From Pseudalkalibacillus sp. SCS-8 (lineage in GTDB: Bacteria; Bacillota; Bacilli; Bacillales; Fictibacillaceae): a stretch of 64,000 nucleotides of DNA. The stretch covers positions 2,232,001 to 2,296,000 of the forward strand of contig NZ_CP143541.1 of assembly GCF_040126055.1 (NCBI RefSeq), read 5' to 3'. Positions within the stretch are counted from its first letter, which is position 1. Every line of letters starts with the position of its first letter. The translations under genes were made by a program, and so were the position numbers. Below, piece by piece: positions 47,571 to 56,568 of this stretch. The notes beneath the pieces are model-generated. The model was not told the DNA's origin. It saw only the letters and a program-made list of their open reading frames with translations, and searched no databases.

Positions 47571-48602
47571 TCATAAGGATTGAAAGAGCCGAAAGACCGG
47601 AATCATGACTGACAGGAAGAGGAACAAAACGATGGAACCGACGATTGCAAAGAGAACAGGCTGGACGAGGATCACATAACGCTGGAATTGCTCTTCCGCT
47701 TGTTCAATGAGCATCTCGCTATAAACGATAAGTTCCTCACCTAACCGCCCGTTCGACTGACCAAAAAGAATGATTTGGTACAGTTCAGGTAAATAGTACG
47801 GATTGGCACCGATGACCTCACTTAGCGCATGTCCGCCTCTAAGTTCCGCTTGAAGAAGAGCCGCCTCCTCTTTAAAAAAACGGATGTACTCCTGAGTTTC
47901 GAACATATGCAAGGCCTCCGAGATTGAAAGCCCTCCCTTCAACAGATGACCGAATTGGAACGCAAAATAATGAGTCAAATACGTCTTCACCGCAACAGAT
48001 AAAAAAGGGATTCGCAGAAAGGGATACAGCTGTGCGTGAGCTGACTTCCTTTGGTAATGAAAGTGAAAATAGAGCGCAAGGAGGACGAGGGAAACAGCGA
48101 CAAGATAAAGAAAAATCGGTAAATAATCAAAAAGGGAAATGAAAATTCTTGTAGCGAGCGGCAGGGTTAAATCAACAGAGGAAAACAAAGAATGGAATTG
48201 GGGGAACAGGAACTGGACCATAAGCGTCATCATAAGCCCCAGGAGTATCAACAGAACAACCGGATAGCGCATGTTTTCCATGAACATCCTTCGAAGCTTT
48301 TCACGCTTCTCGAGGATTTCACTTCCTTCCTTCAAACCGAGGATCAAATTTCCATGCTCGGATGCAAAATACAGATATCCTACGATGTCAGACGGGATGC
48401 CTTTTTCAGCCAACGCTTCATAGATGGGACTCCCGCTTTGAAGCGCTTCACGAATCTCTCGGATCGGAAACGCTCGATTGCGATTATATTGAAGCTCCAG
48501 TAAGACGAGCGCTTCTGAAATGGAGTAGCCTTTTTCAAGCAGTTTGCTGACACTTCGTAAAAAAGACGCCTGCTGCACCTTCGTCCATTTACGTTTTTTC
48601 AT
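47571..48602 (-). CDS. comGB: Competence pilus assembly protein ComGB
   Basis: 343 aa from ATG 48602, GspF/PilC family inner membrane platform with three membrane segments (about 120-145, 165-190, 315-340) and two repeated helical domains (FLRSVSKLLEKGYSISEAL; FGHLLKGGLSISEALHMFE). Overlaps the comGA end by 14 bases. Confidence 0.94.
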   Translation of the reverse strand: MKKRKWTKVQQASFLRSVSKLLEKGYSISEALVLLELQYNRNRAFPIREIREALQSGSPIYEALAEKGIPSDIVGYLYFASEHGNLILGLKEGSEILEKREKLRRMFMENMRYPVVLLILLGLMMTLMVQFLFPQFHSLFSSVDLTLPLATRIFISLFDYLPIFLYLVAVSLVLLALYFHFHYQRKSAHAQLYPFLRIPFLSVAVKTYLTHYFAFQFGHLLKGGLSISEALHMFETQEYIRFFKEEAALLQAELRGGHALSEVIGANPYYLPELYQIILFGQSNGRLGEELIVYSEMLIEQAEEQFQRYVILVQPVLFAIVGSIVLFLFLSVMIPVFRLFQSL

Positions 48603-49614
48603 GCAGGTTACGCTTTTTCCATTCGACAGGTGGTGCCACATACCCCATCAACACGGCTCGTTTATAGTAATCATCCAATGTAGGGAAATCAATTTGGTCC
48701 TCGCCATTTTCACCAATTGCCTTGATCACTTTCTGCAGTGGGAATCCATGCAACACTTCATAAAGTCCCATGCGCCTTTGCTTTCTCTGTATCAAACAAT
48801 GGAAGGAGCAATCTTCTCCACAGAAAGGGCACAATAATTCATAAAGACGCTGAGAAACGATTCCTAATGTTGTTTGTTTGATTTCTTCGAGCGTTAAACC
48901 GAATTCCAAAAGCCGATGGACACAACCAATCGTATCTTTCGCATGAAGTGTCGACAGGACGAGATGACCAGTGAGTGCAGCCCGGATCGCAAGGTGGGCA
49001 GTTGCCTCGTCACGGATCTCACCGATCATGATCACATCCGGATCATGTCGTAAGATGGATTTGAAACCGTCCATATATGTCACGCCTGCCGGCTCATTGA
49101 TCTCGATTTGAAGAAAGTGATCCTCACGCTTTTCAATCGGATCCTCCAACGTAATGACCTGTCGTCTAAATTGGTGCTGGGCATGTTTCAACAGGGAGTA
49201 AAGGAGCGTCGTTTTCCCGGATCCGGTTGGACCGACAAATAAAACCAAGCCTTGCTTTTGCGCTAACAAATCGTAAATCGTATCCAGCGGTCCTGGAAAA
49301 ATAGAGAGATCATGATAATGGGTTTGTTGCTGCTGAGGAAGGATGCGTATGGCTAGTGCTTCTTGATAAGCGGATGGCAATGTGGATAAACGCAGGTGGA
49401 AATTCCCTTTTGCGGGTAAATAATGATGGATGGCACCATTCTGGGGTTTTCTTTTTTCGCCGATATCCATACCGGCAAGGAATTTGAAGTGGGAAATCAA
49501 TCGTGAACTTTCGCTATGCGGAATCTCTTCGAGGGTGAACAATCGTTCGTCGATTCGTGCTTGAATCGTGGAGGTTTTTCGTTTCGGGATGACATGCAGA
49601 TCGGAGGCTTTCAT
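48589..49614 (-). CDS. comGA: Competence pilus assembly ATPase ComGA (5' end uncertain)
   Basis: GspE/PilB-type ATPase: Walker A FVGPTGSGKTTLLYSL, Asp box, Walker B DVIMIGEIRDEATAHLAIRAALTGH and the zinc motif CPFCGEDC. From ATG 49614 (MKASDLHVIPKRK) the protein is 341 aa and lacks about 15 N-terminal residues of homologues. The upstream codons in frame do encode them (VETKSERLISQALL), but no ATG/GTG/TTG precedes them. The AGGAG at 49662-49666 serves an ATG in another frame that stops after 14 codons. Either a non-AUG start or a frameshift is present. Confidence 0.9.
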   Translation of the reverse strand: MKASDLHVIPKRKTSTIQARIDERLFTLEEIPHSESSRLISHFKFLAGMDIGEKRKPQNGAIHHYLPAKGNFHLRLSTLPSAYQEALAIRILPQQQQTHYHDLSIFPGPLDTIYDLLAQKQGLVLFVGPTGSGKTTLLYSLLKHAQHQFRRQVITLEDPIEKREDHFLQIEINEPAGVTYMDGFKSILRHDPDVIMIGEIRDEATAHLAIRAALTGHLVLSTLHAKDTIGCVHRLLEFGLTLEEIKQTTLGIVSQRLYELLCPFCGEDCSFHCLIQRKQRRMGLYEVLHGFPLQKVIKAIGENGEDQIDFPTLDDYYKRAVLMGYVAPPVEWKKRNLHEKT

Positions 49615-49764
49615 CAGTAAGGCTTGAGAAATAAGCCTTTCACTCTTTGTTTCGACATTAACTCCTATACAACCACCTTCTTTCGGGGAATATAGGATTC
49701 ATTCGACACCTCCATACGAAATCCTCTTTGGGGTATAAATATTTTTATAACTGATGTGAAATTT

Positions 49765-49989
49765 CTAATCAAAGTTAGATAATTTATTATACAAATAATT
49801 ACAGGCCTCTTCTTCTGATGTGAACTCCTTTACCGAATACTTCTTTCCACGTTCGGAATAATAAACTTCCCATCTTACAGCACTTTTTCTTAAACACCAA
49901 GCATCATTTGGTAGTCCACCATCTAATGAATAATAATGACTTGGAATATTCTTTTTTTCCAATACCTCTTTTAATTTTTGTATATTCAT
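49765..49989 (-). CDS. Small putative immunity protein
   Basis: 74 aa (LKEVLEKKNIPSHYYSLDGG, WEVYYSERGKKYSVKEFTSE), a compact alpha/beta protein of a type often found beside polymorphic toxins. I recognise the pattern but not a reliable family name. SD AAGGTGA upstream. No toxin tail precedes it; the preceding 225 bp hold only a 28-codon fragment of another small gene (about 50070-50160), so it is an orphan. Confidence 0.65.
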   Translation of the reverse strand: MNIQKLKEVLEKKNIPSHYYSLDGGLPNDAWCLRKSAVRWEVYYSERGKKYSVKEFTSEEEACNYLYNKLSNFD

Positions 49990-50214
49990 TTTATTTCACC
50001 TTCATTTTACAGATAACAAAAACTGTCTTATTCTTGATTAGAACGTCTAACAGAACACCTACCTCGATTTATAAAGAGGGATTATCTCACAATTTTCAAT
50101 ATAAGAATATGTTGAGAGACATGATAATAGTTCCTTCGTTACAACTAATTCACCCATTGAGGACAAACAAAAATGGTTTCCTGACCAATCAGAGTAGGAC
50201 TTTCTACTTCTGGC

Positions 50215-50694
50215 TCAATTAGATATAAAGTCATTTTCTTTCTCCTTATTTATATCCGATATCCTTATCCACATATTGGATTCATCATATCCTATAACGG
50301 TTCCTTTAATTCTTTGATTAAATCTTAAATTAACCTTACCGCTATATATTCCGATTAAATCTGCTTCTCTTAAAATCCATCCCTGAGGATAATGATACGC
50401 TACTTTTAACCTTACTTCCTTCCCAATGGGATATTTTTCTTTTTGAACTTCCCACAATTTTCTCTTATTCAAAGTTGCTGTATTCCACTTCTTTTCAAAT
50501 TCATGTTGGGTAATAAATCTAAATTCTCCATCTAGTTCATCTATGTGTATAGCCCCTTCGGCCAAGCAATCTTCGAAACAAGAAACATGTGTCGTTTCAT
50601 CTTCATTAACAATTACTTGTCTACACGCATACCCTTCCGTCCCCACTTCAACCCAAAACTCCTCTTTTTCAAAATCAATCAATAAATATTTCAT
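50215..50694 (-). CDS. Hypothetical protein, possible immunity protein
   Basis: 159 aa, acidic, beta-rich, with no membrane segment (KYLLIDFEKEEFWVEVGTEG ... YDESNMWIRISDINKE). Strong SD GAGGGGGAAAG. Base composition is AT-rich like its accessory neighbours. Located among immunity-like genes at the comG-proximal end of the toxin locus; the immunity role is inference from context. Confidence 0.6.
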   Translation of the reverse strand: MKYLLIDFEKEEFWVEVGTEGYACRQVIVNEDETTHVSCFEDCLAEGAIHIDELDGEFRFITQHEFEKKWNTATLNKRKLWEVQKEKYPIGKEVRLKVAYHYPQGWILREADLIGIYSGKVNLRFNQRIKGTVIGYDESNMWIRISDINKEKENDFISN

Positions 50695-50738
50695 TCTTTC
50701 CCCCTCGTTAATTGCAAGGTATACTTTCAGATAAAATT

Positions 50739-51461
50739 CTATGTATTCAACTCTACCTCATCCCATGATCGATCTTCCGCTATCCATTCAAAGGCATGGT
50801 GTCTCCATTTTGCAATAAATCTTGTTCGATTCTTCTCTTCTAAGTTTAAATCACGAAAAGCTTTATTATTTAAAATAAAATCATCATGACCCTTTTTAAA
50901 TGCTTCCATCCTATCTAGTACTTTCAAATATTGCTTTCCAAAGGTTGACAGTATTACCTCCTTTGCAGATTTCTGATTAAAAATTACGTTATTTGCTTCT
51001 CTAGTTCTCCAATGCCAAAGCATCGAGATTTCCTTGTGTAATTCTATATCTTCTAATTCCCTAACATGACATTTATTTAACAGGCTTTCTAATGTATGCT
51101 TTCTACCTATTTCTAATATAGGATGAAAATCTTTTGATACAAAACAATCGTAATCAGAAAGTGTATCCTCAAGACCAAGTGACCATAAACAAGGTTCAAT
51201 TGCTTTATATTGAATTTGTCTGGAAAGTATTTCATCTTTATTACCTTTATCTACTTCTTGTTCAAATAACATTTTTTCATCCAAAATCATAGAGGAAATA
51301 TAGCCTTTCTCTTGCAACCATTTATAGATCGCTTTCCTCTGCTCATCCCTTTCTTTTAATGAATATACCCTTCCTTCAATGCTTGTTCTTTCTAAGGCAC
51401 ATCTATCTGAGAGACATAATAAAATAATCGCTCTCGTTACAATTTCTTCAGCATTTTTCAT
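50739..51461 (-). CDS. DUF4272 domain protein
   Basis: 240 aa with the DUF4272 pattern: EIVTRAIILLCLSDRCA, WLQEKGYISSM, YKAIEPCLWSLGLEDTLSDYD and the tail SMLWHWRTREANNV. Soluble and helical. DUF4272 proteins recur next to bacterial toxin systems but have no proven activity. Follows the degraded RHS fragment at 51562-51694, so it may be the immunity partner of a lost tip. Confidence 0.75.
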   Translation of the reverse strand: MKNAEEIVTRAIILLCLSDRCALERTSIEGRVYSLKERDEQRKAIYKWLQEKGYISSMILDEKMLFEQEVDKGNKDEILSRQIQYKAIEPCLWSLGLEDTLSDYDCFVSKDFHPILEIGRKHTLESLLNKCHVRELEDIELHKEISMLWHWRTREANNVIFNQKSAKEVILSTFGKQYLKVLDRMEAFKKGHDDFILNNKAFRDLNLEEKNRTRFIAKWRHHAFEWIAEDRSWDEVELNT

Positions 51462-51561
51462 ATTTCACCTTCTGCTTCCTTTCTATTTAATACTTCCCCC
51501 ATGGCCGTTAGGTTCTGAAGTTAAAAAATCATGTTTTAAAAAACTTTGGTGTTAATTTTAT

Positions 51562-51694
51562 CATCTCGTGTTAAGAAGCTTCCTGTTTCAGGATTATAGT
51601 ATCGCTGCTTCAGATAATAGAATCAGGTTTCCTCATCGTAAACATCACCAGCATACCGGAATGGATTTTCATCCTTTAAATATTTCCCACTCGA
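51562..51694 (-). pseudogene. Degraded RHS-core fragment
   Basis: Translates as KYLKDENPFRYAGDVYDEET, stop, FYYLKQRYYNPETGSFLTRDD. A TGA replaces the GGA of the intact copy (Gly to stop), and the reading frame is lost after the second part. About 130 bp remain, starting at the same codon as the other orphan core copies. Confidence 0.88.
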
Positions 51695-51750
51695 TCGTAG
51701 AATCCTCTATTTGATTAAATCGCACATAAAAAACCTTTAACTCAGTAAAT

Positions 51751-51834
51751 ATGGACAGAGTTTACCTCTCAACATTAGAAACAGTATGCAAAGTGTTAGA
51801 CATCGACATTCAGGAGTTAATCGAGGTGGAGTAG
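51751..51834 (+). pseudogene. 3' remnant of an Xre-type regulator gene (copy A)
   Basis: 28 codons reading MDRVYLSTLETVCKVLDIDI and ending QELIEVE-stop, the last helix of a Cro/C1-type HTH protein. The N-terminal helix-turn-helix is absent. Same sequence ends three other modules in this locus. Confidence 0.8.
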
Positions 51835-52110
51835 TCCTCTTGCTATAATAATCGTTCTTTGTACGTCAAAGTTGAGAAAAATTTAAAAAGCAGGGAGAAA
51901 GTGAAGGTAAGATTTGGGTGAATAAAAATGGTGTTAACTGATGATTTTAAGGTTATTTATGGAAATAGAAAATATTAATTAGGGTAAACGTTTTAAAGTG
52001 AATGTATGTCTAATAAATTCAATAAAATACTGTATAGGACTTTCAAACGTTATATTTTTTCTTAGAACATCAAGAGTTTCATTCGACACTCCATCTTTAA
52101 ATAATAAGAA
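51835..52110 (+). repeat. Cassette 3' flank repeat, copy A
   Basis: About 270 bp of AT-rich non-coding DNA following the Xre remnant. Shared blocks with copies B-D: TCCTCTTGC, ATCGTTCT.TGTACGT, AAAAAGCAGGGAGAAAG and TTAACTGATGATTTT, ending in TTCATTCGACACTCC. More diverged than the other copies. With copy A of the regulator and the RHS fragment it accounts for most of the gene-free stretch 51462-52296. Confidence 0.7.
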
Positions 52111-52238
52111 AACAAAAAAGAGGAATTGTTCTCTTATTCTCTCTAGTTATATAGGGTGGCTTATATATGAATTACAGACTTATATTAATTAATAAATTCC
52201 AAGATACCATTATTAACAACCTGTGTATTACTGAAATT

Positions 52239-52276
52239 AAGAGTGCGGTGATAAACAGATATCACCGCACTCTTAA
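52239..52276 (-). terminator. Terminator of the 67-aa immunity gene
   Basis: Long stem AAGAGTGCGGTGATA / TATCACCGCACTCTT with a short loop; nearly symmetric so it could work in both directions. Confidence 0.8.
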
Positions 52277-52296
52277 TTTTTTAAAACTTTCACTAA

Positions 52297-52500
52297 TTAA
52301 CCAATTGTTCTTATCGCTATTTCAATAGCTTTTTTCAATTCTACAGCTTCATCTTTATTTATCCAAATTTCTACATCTCCACCATATCTTTTAGATATGC
52401 ACACTCCAACCTCTTGTTCATTAAATGTGCTTAAAATAATTACACCTTCATTTTCCTCTTCTTGAGTATTAATAGTTATTGTTTTTATTTCTTTTCTCAT
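52297..52500 (-). CDS. Small putative immunity protein
   Basis: 67 aa (MRKEIKTITINTQEEENEGVII start, beta strands then a helix DEAVELKKAIEIAIRTIG). Starts 13 bases after the toxin tip ending at 52514 and ends at a terminator, the usual toxin-immunity arrangement. No family recognised. Confidence 0.68.
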   Translation of the reverse strand: MRKEIKTITINTQEEENEGVIILSTFNEQEVGVCISKRYGGDVEIWINKDEAVELKKAIEIAIRTIG

Positions 52501-52513
52501 TTAATTCCTTACC

Positions 52514-53281
52514 TCACTTTAATCGAAAAGTTTGTCCAGGTATATTTTCTCCTGGAAGATATCTTTGATGTGAATTACCAGGTGTATCTAAATGCCAATG
52601 CGGTTTTTTATGAAAATCTGGTGCATTTCGGTGATAAAGATGTTGTTCATATATTATTTTTGTATTTTTATTTGGCTCCCAGACAACCTTACCTCTTCCC
52701 GGTGTTTTAGGGCCATCAGGTACATTTCTACCTGGTACTCCCAGCATATCATCCATTTCTTTAGCTGTGTTTGGCCATTTATTTCTTAAACCATTCCCTA
52801 TATTATCTCCTGCTGCAGGTGCATTAAGTTTAGGAGTACCCTTATTACTAACCTTCTTCGTTCGCGAAGACCTGTAAGATACCGATTTCATCTTCCGCAG
52901 CATGTTGCCGGCATAGGATTTTCCGTATTTCACGGCTTTGTAGGAGTAGCTTCCCGGGACGAACGGGACAAAGGTAGCTGCTATATCCCAGGCAAGATAA
53001 CCGGCGTTTTTCCAGGACGGCTTTTTCGCAAATCGTACCGCACTGACGACGGTACTCGCGATGTCAAGTAACGAATCGAAGAAGTTCCCATTCGCATCCG
53101 TAAAGGTGGAGGGATTGTTCCCCGCATACACATACAGATTGTGACTCGGAACATCATCTCGTGTTAGGAACCTTCCTGTTTCAGGAATATAGTATCGCTG
53201 CTTCAGATAATAGAATTCGGTTTCCTCATCGTAAACATCACCAGCATACCGGAATGGATTTTCATCCTTTAAATATTTCCC
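52514..53281 (-). pseudogene. Orphan RHS-core/toxin-tip cassette (unrecognised tip, HWH motif)
   Basis: An open frame without its own start. It begins with the RHS core (KYLKDENPFRYAG ... RDDVPSHNLYVYAGNNP), continues through a hydrophobic shared segment to SYRSSRTKKVSNKG, then a unique tip of about 105 aa. The tip includes WPNTAKEMDDMLGVPG, IIYEQHLYHRNAPDFHKKPH and WHLDTPGNSHQRYLPG, and the H/Y-rich part looks like a nuclease active site. Differences from the main copy: G to E in EETEFYY and N to I in RYYIPET. The frame is intact, so it could be fused to the expressed gene by recombination. Confidence 0.8.
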
Positions 53282-53317
53282 GTTATGTAGAAGAATCCTT
53301 TTTCTTATATTGAACTA

Positions 53318-53350
53318 CAAAAAACCTTGAGAGGGTTGGCCCCCTCAAGG
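53318..53350 (-). terminator. Terminator of the 225-aa immunity gene
   Basis: CCTTGAGGGGG / CCCTCTCAAGG stem followed by TTTTTTG on the minus strand. Confidence 0.8.
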
Positions 53351-53394
53351 CCTTTAAACTCATGTGGTATACAAACTCTATAATTCAACCCATA

Positions 53395-54072
53395 CTAATT
53401 AAAAGGAACGCCATAAAACATCCTCTTATTTTGAGCTAAAGTGATAATATCTAATTCACATTCTTCTGATGAATCTCCCCACCTAAATACCAAATCTCCA
53501 TCAGGACAAGAAGATAATGAAAGTTTAAAATAATCAATCGTCCCTTTAACATATACCTTATTTATAAGTGTTCGTATAAATTTTTCTGAACGATAATCCT
53601 GCCTTTTACTGCCTAAAATCGCAAATTGTTGTGGATTACTACTTATTATCTTAATCGCATGATAAAATTCATCTACTTTAAATTCTGCTATACTTCCGTA
53701 ATATAAATTTCCCGCTTCAGAATATTCAACTTCTGGACCTAGTGTAAAGTTATCGAGGTTAAACTGTCTCCCTAGTCTTTTCCACAATTTTTGATATTTA
53801 AAAATTGTGGAATTTAAATCGTCATGAGCAGCTAAACCAACCAAATAGAATTTATATTCTTTGAATATCGTTTTCTCAATGGTTGAATCTGTTATTAATT
53901 TACTACATAGTCGTGTAAATAACTTCCTATCCTCGCTAGAATATATCATCGTACCAATTATGCTAAATACACTTAAATTCGGGGCAAATCCAATTTCCTT
54001 AATAGCTTCATCTTTTGAAAACCATTGGAAAAGTGAATATACATCCTCCGAAAATTCCGTCCAATATTTCAA
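53395..54072 (-). CDS. Putative immunity protein, 225 aa
   Basis: Soluble, alpha/beta, no motif I recognise (KYWTEFSEDVYSLFQWFSKD ... DGDLVFRWGDSSEECELDI). Probable TTG start at 54072 with GGAGG four bases upstream. It overlaps the end of the upstream toxin-tip frame by about 65 bases and is followed by its own terminator, supporting pairing with that tip. Confidence 0.62.
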   Translation of the reverse strand: MKYWTEFSEDVYSLFQWFSKDEAIKEIGFAPNLSVFSIIGTMIYSSEDRKLFTRLCSKLITDSTIEKTIFKEYKFYLVGLAAHDDLNSTIFKYQKLWKRLGRQFNLDNFTLGPEVEYSEAGNLYYGSIAEFKVDEFYHAIKIISSNPQQFAILGSKRQDYRSEKFIRTLINKVYVKGTIDYFKLSLSSCPDGDLVFRWGDSSEECELDIITLAQNKRMFYGVPFN

Positions 54073-54430
54073 ATGACCTCCTCCGTTTCATATTGTAATC
54101 ATAATGTTCACCATTAACATCGTTAAAGTGAGGTCCCCTATTTTGTGTCGGATCATCAGGGTACTGATGGCCTCCGGAGTGCTCTCTAATAATTTTTCCG
54201 TTACCAAAGTCATATTCTCTACCAGGTATATTATTTCCACGTCTATCAACTGCAGGAGATACTTTTTTCGGCTGTTTTGAAACAGGTATACCACTATTCC
54301 TCTTCGCTTGTCTAAATGCTCCATTACGTCCTGCACCATAAGGGGTTAGGTTAGGAGGACGATTTCCCTTACCCTTAGTTCTATCAAAAATTATACATGA
54401 GTGAAGGTGACAGTTGAATAACACCGCCAC
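54008..54430 (-). pseudogene. Orphan toxin tip (predicted nuclease-like), no RHS core
   Basis: The frame gives KGKGNRPPNLTPYGAGRNGA, FRQAKRNSGIPVSKQPKKV, RGNNIPGREYDFGNGK, EHSGGHQYPDDPTQNRGPHF and NGEHYDY. This tip type is common at the C-termini of WapA/RHS toxins and ends at HYDY; residues after that read through into the immunity start. The KGKG linker matches the one after the Hint domain in the main gene. There is no start signal, so it is a silent cassette. Confidence 0.72.
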
Positions 54431-54460
54431 CTTTATTTACTAACTAACTTTTGCTTCTAC

Positions 54461-54521
54461 CATTAGAAACAGTATGCAAAGTGTTAGACACGACATTCAG
54501 GAGTTAATCGAAGTGGAGTAG
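54461..54521 (+). pseudogene. 3' remnant of an Xre-type regulator gene (copy B)
   Basis: LETVCKVLD, then a one-base deletion (GACACGACATT against GACATCGACATT in copy A), then IQELIEVE-stop. Too short and frameshifted to be functional. Confidence 0.78.
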
Positions 54522-54790
54522 TCCTCTTGCTATAGTAGTTGTTCTATGTATGTAAAAGTTGCGAAAAATTGAAGAAGGTAGTAAGAAAGTGAAGATATGG
54601 CATTGAAAAATACAAATGGTGGCAACTGATGATATTATGGTTATTTGCTTAAGAAAATATAGAGTAAATAGGGCTTATGTTTTAACGGTGTTGTACGTAC
54701 TATATATTTCGATAATACATCATGTAGGGATTACAAGGATTATCCCTATTCTTAAAATCCAAGGAAAGTTATTCGGTACTCCCTCCTATC
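54522..54790 (+). repeat. Cassette 3' flank repeat, copy B
   Basis: Same blocks as copies C and D in the same order: TCCTCTTGC, GTTCTATGTA.GTAAAAGTTGC, GGTGGCAACTGATGAT, AAATAGGGCTTATGTTTTAA and the inverted repeat AGGGATTACAAGGATTATCCCT, then TTATTCGGTACTCC. Confidence 0.8.
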
Positions 54791-54794
54791 TATA

Positions 54795-54832
54795 AAAAAT
54801 GGATGACTACATTGTAGCCAGCCATCCATCCT
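54795..54832 (-). terminator. Terminator of the 123-aa immunity gene
   Basis: GGATGGCTGGCTACA / TGTAGTCATCC imperfect stem followed by TTTTTTA on the minus strand. Confidence 0.7.
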
Positions 54833-54839
54833 TTTTGTT

Positions 54840-55208
54840 TTATTCCCCAATGACTATACCATAGATAGTTAACTCAAAATCTTTGTAGTCAACATCGCAA
54901 ATTTCTGCAGGAATGAAATCACTTTTACTTACACTGTCGTTAAATCTGTCTATACAAAACTCGATTATATCTGTATCAAGTTCTAGTATAAATTCTCCAT
55001 CATTATAAGTTAACTCTGAGGGGTTACCTTGATTTGTTACTCTAAATACATTAATCGGCTTGTAATCCTCTAAAAAGCTATTACTTATCTGTATACCTGC
55101 TTTCCCTTCTTCAAGAGACTTCATAAACATTTCTTTTAATTCGGTAGCACCTGTAAAATCAAATTCAAGTTTAAGGGCATACTCATCATCCCTATATATT
55201 CTAATCAC
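54840..55208 (-). CDS. Putative immunity protein
   Basis: 122 aa from GTG 55208, chosen because GAGGGG lies eight bases upstream. Acidic protein (LEFDFTGATELKEMFMKSLE, IIEFCIDRFNDSVSKSDF) starting 13 bases after the orphan Hint-toxin cassette. No family name assigned with confidence. Confidence 0.68.
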   Translation of the reverse strand: MIRIYRDDEYALKLEFDFTGATELKEMFMKSLEEGKAGIQISNSFLEDYKPINVFRVTNQGNPSELTYNDGEFILELDTDIIEFCIDRFNDSVSKSDFIPAEICDVDYKDFELTIYGIVIGE

Positions 55209-55221
55209 TTTATCCACCCCT

Positions 55222-55860
55222 CTACCTCAATCTAATATGAACATTTTTAGATACTTCAAAATTCTTATTCAAAAACTCAAAATGGACGTAAGGTCCTATA
55301 TTCCCATGTTTTCCTTGAATATCATTGGGCTTAGCTCTGAATTGCCTTGAACCATCACTATTCCTCCACTTACCAGGTGAAACTTCAATATAGTCATTTC
55401 CTAAGAATTTACCTTTTTCGTATTCTAATTTATCTAGAGAAATATTTCTTCTGTGCTCAGTTATTTGTTTTGTGTTACGTGTAACTTTTTCTCTTTTGTT
55501 AAGATTATTAGTACCCTTAACACTACAGTTATGAACCCAGATACCGAGGTTCGATACGAAGTAGGAGTGATAGTCTGCGACCTCAAAGTTATAGACCGTC
55601 GCTTGCCTTGGTTCTTTTTCGATCTTTTCGATGGCACGTGGAGTTCCATCACTCGAATGCAGCAAATCTCCTACATTCAAGTCTTTGACAAGCGTCCATC
55701 CGATTCCTTCCAACCAGAATGGATGTTAAGCCGTTACCTCAATGATTTCATCGCCGATGTGAATGTAATAGATCTCATCAGCCTGTTTCTGGAATAATCC
55801 GACTACATCTTTGTAGGCCACTTCACCCGTTTCGTCCGATTTGGCAAGACTCTTACGACC
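55222..55860 (-). pseudogene. Orphan Hint-domain/toxin-tip cassette with in-frame stop
   Basis: Matches the main gene from LAKSD.TGEVAYKDVVGLFQ through the end of the Hint domain (VADYHSYFVSNLGIWVHNC). A TAA replaces the GAA of the motif TAEHPFW near 55720. After the Hint cysteine the tip is unique, about 100 aa (KREKVTRNTKQITEHRRNIS, GNDYIEVSPGKWRNSDGSRQ, GPYVHFEFLNKNFEVSKNV). The tip itself is intact. No RHS core precedes it. Confidence 0.85.
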
Positions 55861-55883
55861 TAAATTGATTTTTTTAAAAAAAT

Positions 55884-55912
55884 AAGGCTGCAAAAACAAA
55901 CAGCCTTAACGA
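55884..55912 (-). terminator. Terminator of the 147-aa immunity gene
   Basis: AAGGCTGTTTG / CAGCCTT stem followed by ATTTTTTT on the minus strand. Confidence 0.75.
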
Positions 55913-55921
55913 TTTATATAT

Positions 55922-56365
55922 TTATTCGATTATTTCTATTTTAAATACTAAATCATCAAAATTATCATCTGGGTGACCATCATTACAAAAATATATTTTA
56001 CCGTTATCTAAATCTTGAGCAATCATAGCTGCACCATTTATCCAGGCATCAGTGGAACCGTTTCCCGTATCCCAAATATTCCAAAGTAACAATTCCCCAT
56101 TATTTGTTTCTACATCATATTCTAAGTAACTCGGCGCATGTTTTTCCCATAGCCTAAGGTGCTTTATTTCTTCTCCCTCAACAATAATACCTTTGTCTAC
56201 TTTTAAACTTATTCCTTGATCCCATTCAGAATTTGTTTTCTCGAATTTTATTCTAATCTTTGACTTTTTTCCTATCGCTATTCTATCTAACATCATTATT
56301 GTCTTACCCTTGTATACAATTGGTTTTCCACGTGATTTCATGAACTCTTCTTGAAAACTTACCAT
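55922..56365 (-). CDS. Putative immunity protein, 147 aa
   Basis: Soluble beta-rich protein (KPIVYKGKTIMMLDRIAIGK, LLLWNIWDTGNGSTDAWING, CNDGHPDDNFDDLVFKIEII). GGAGGG eight bases before ATG 56365. No toxin remnant is recognisable just upstream; instead a diverged flank repeat (about 56400-56545) is found, so its partner has been lost. Confidence 0.6.
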   Translation of the reverse strand: MVSFQEEFMKSRGKPIVYKGKTIMMLDRIAIGKKSKIRIKFEKTNSEWDQGISLKVDKGIIVEGEEIKHLRLWEKHAPSYLEYDVETNNGELLLWNIWDTGNGSTDAWINGAAMIAQDLDNGKIYFCNDGHPDDNFDDLVFKIEIIE

Positions 56366-56568
56366 ATTTTCATCCCTCCAAGCGGTTACTTATATCTTCT
56401 AAAACAATCAACAGAAATGGTGGTAAATTAAATAGGCAAACAATTTACAGTTGTTGCATGTGTAGTAAAATTTATAAATATCTGTGGTGGATTGCTAAGA
56501 TAGATCTATTCTGTGATTACAAAGAGGTTCATTCGGCACTCTATTCCCCCTGTTGCTTACTAAAAAAA

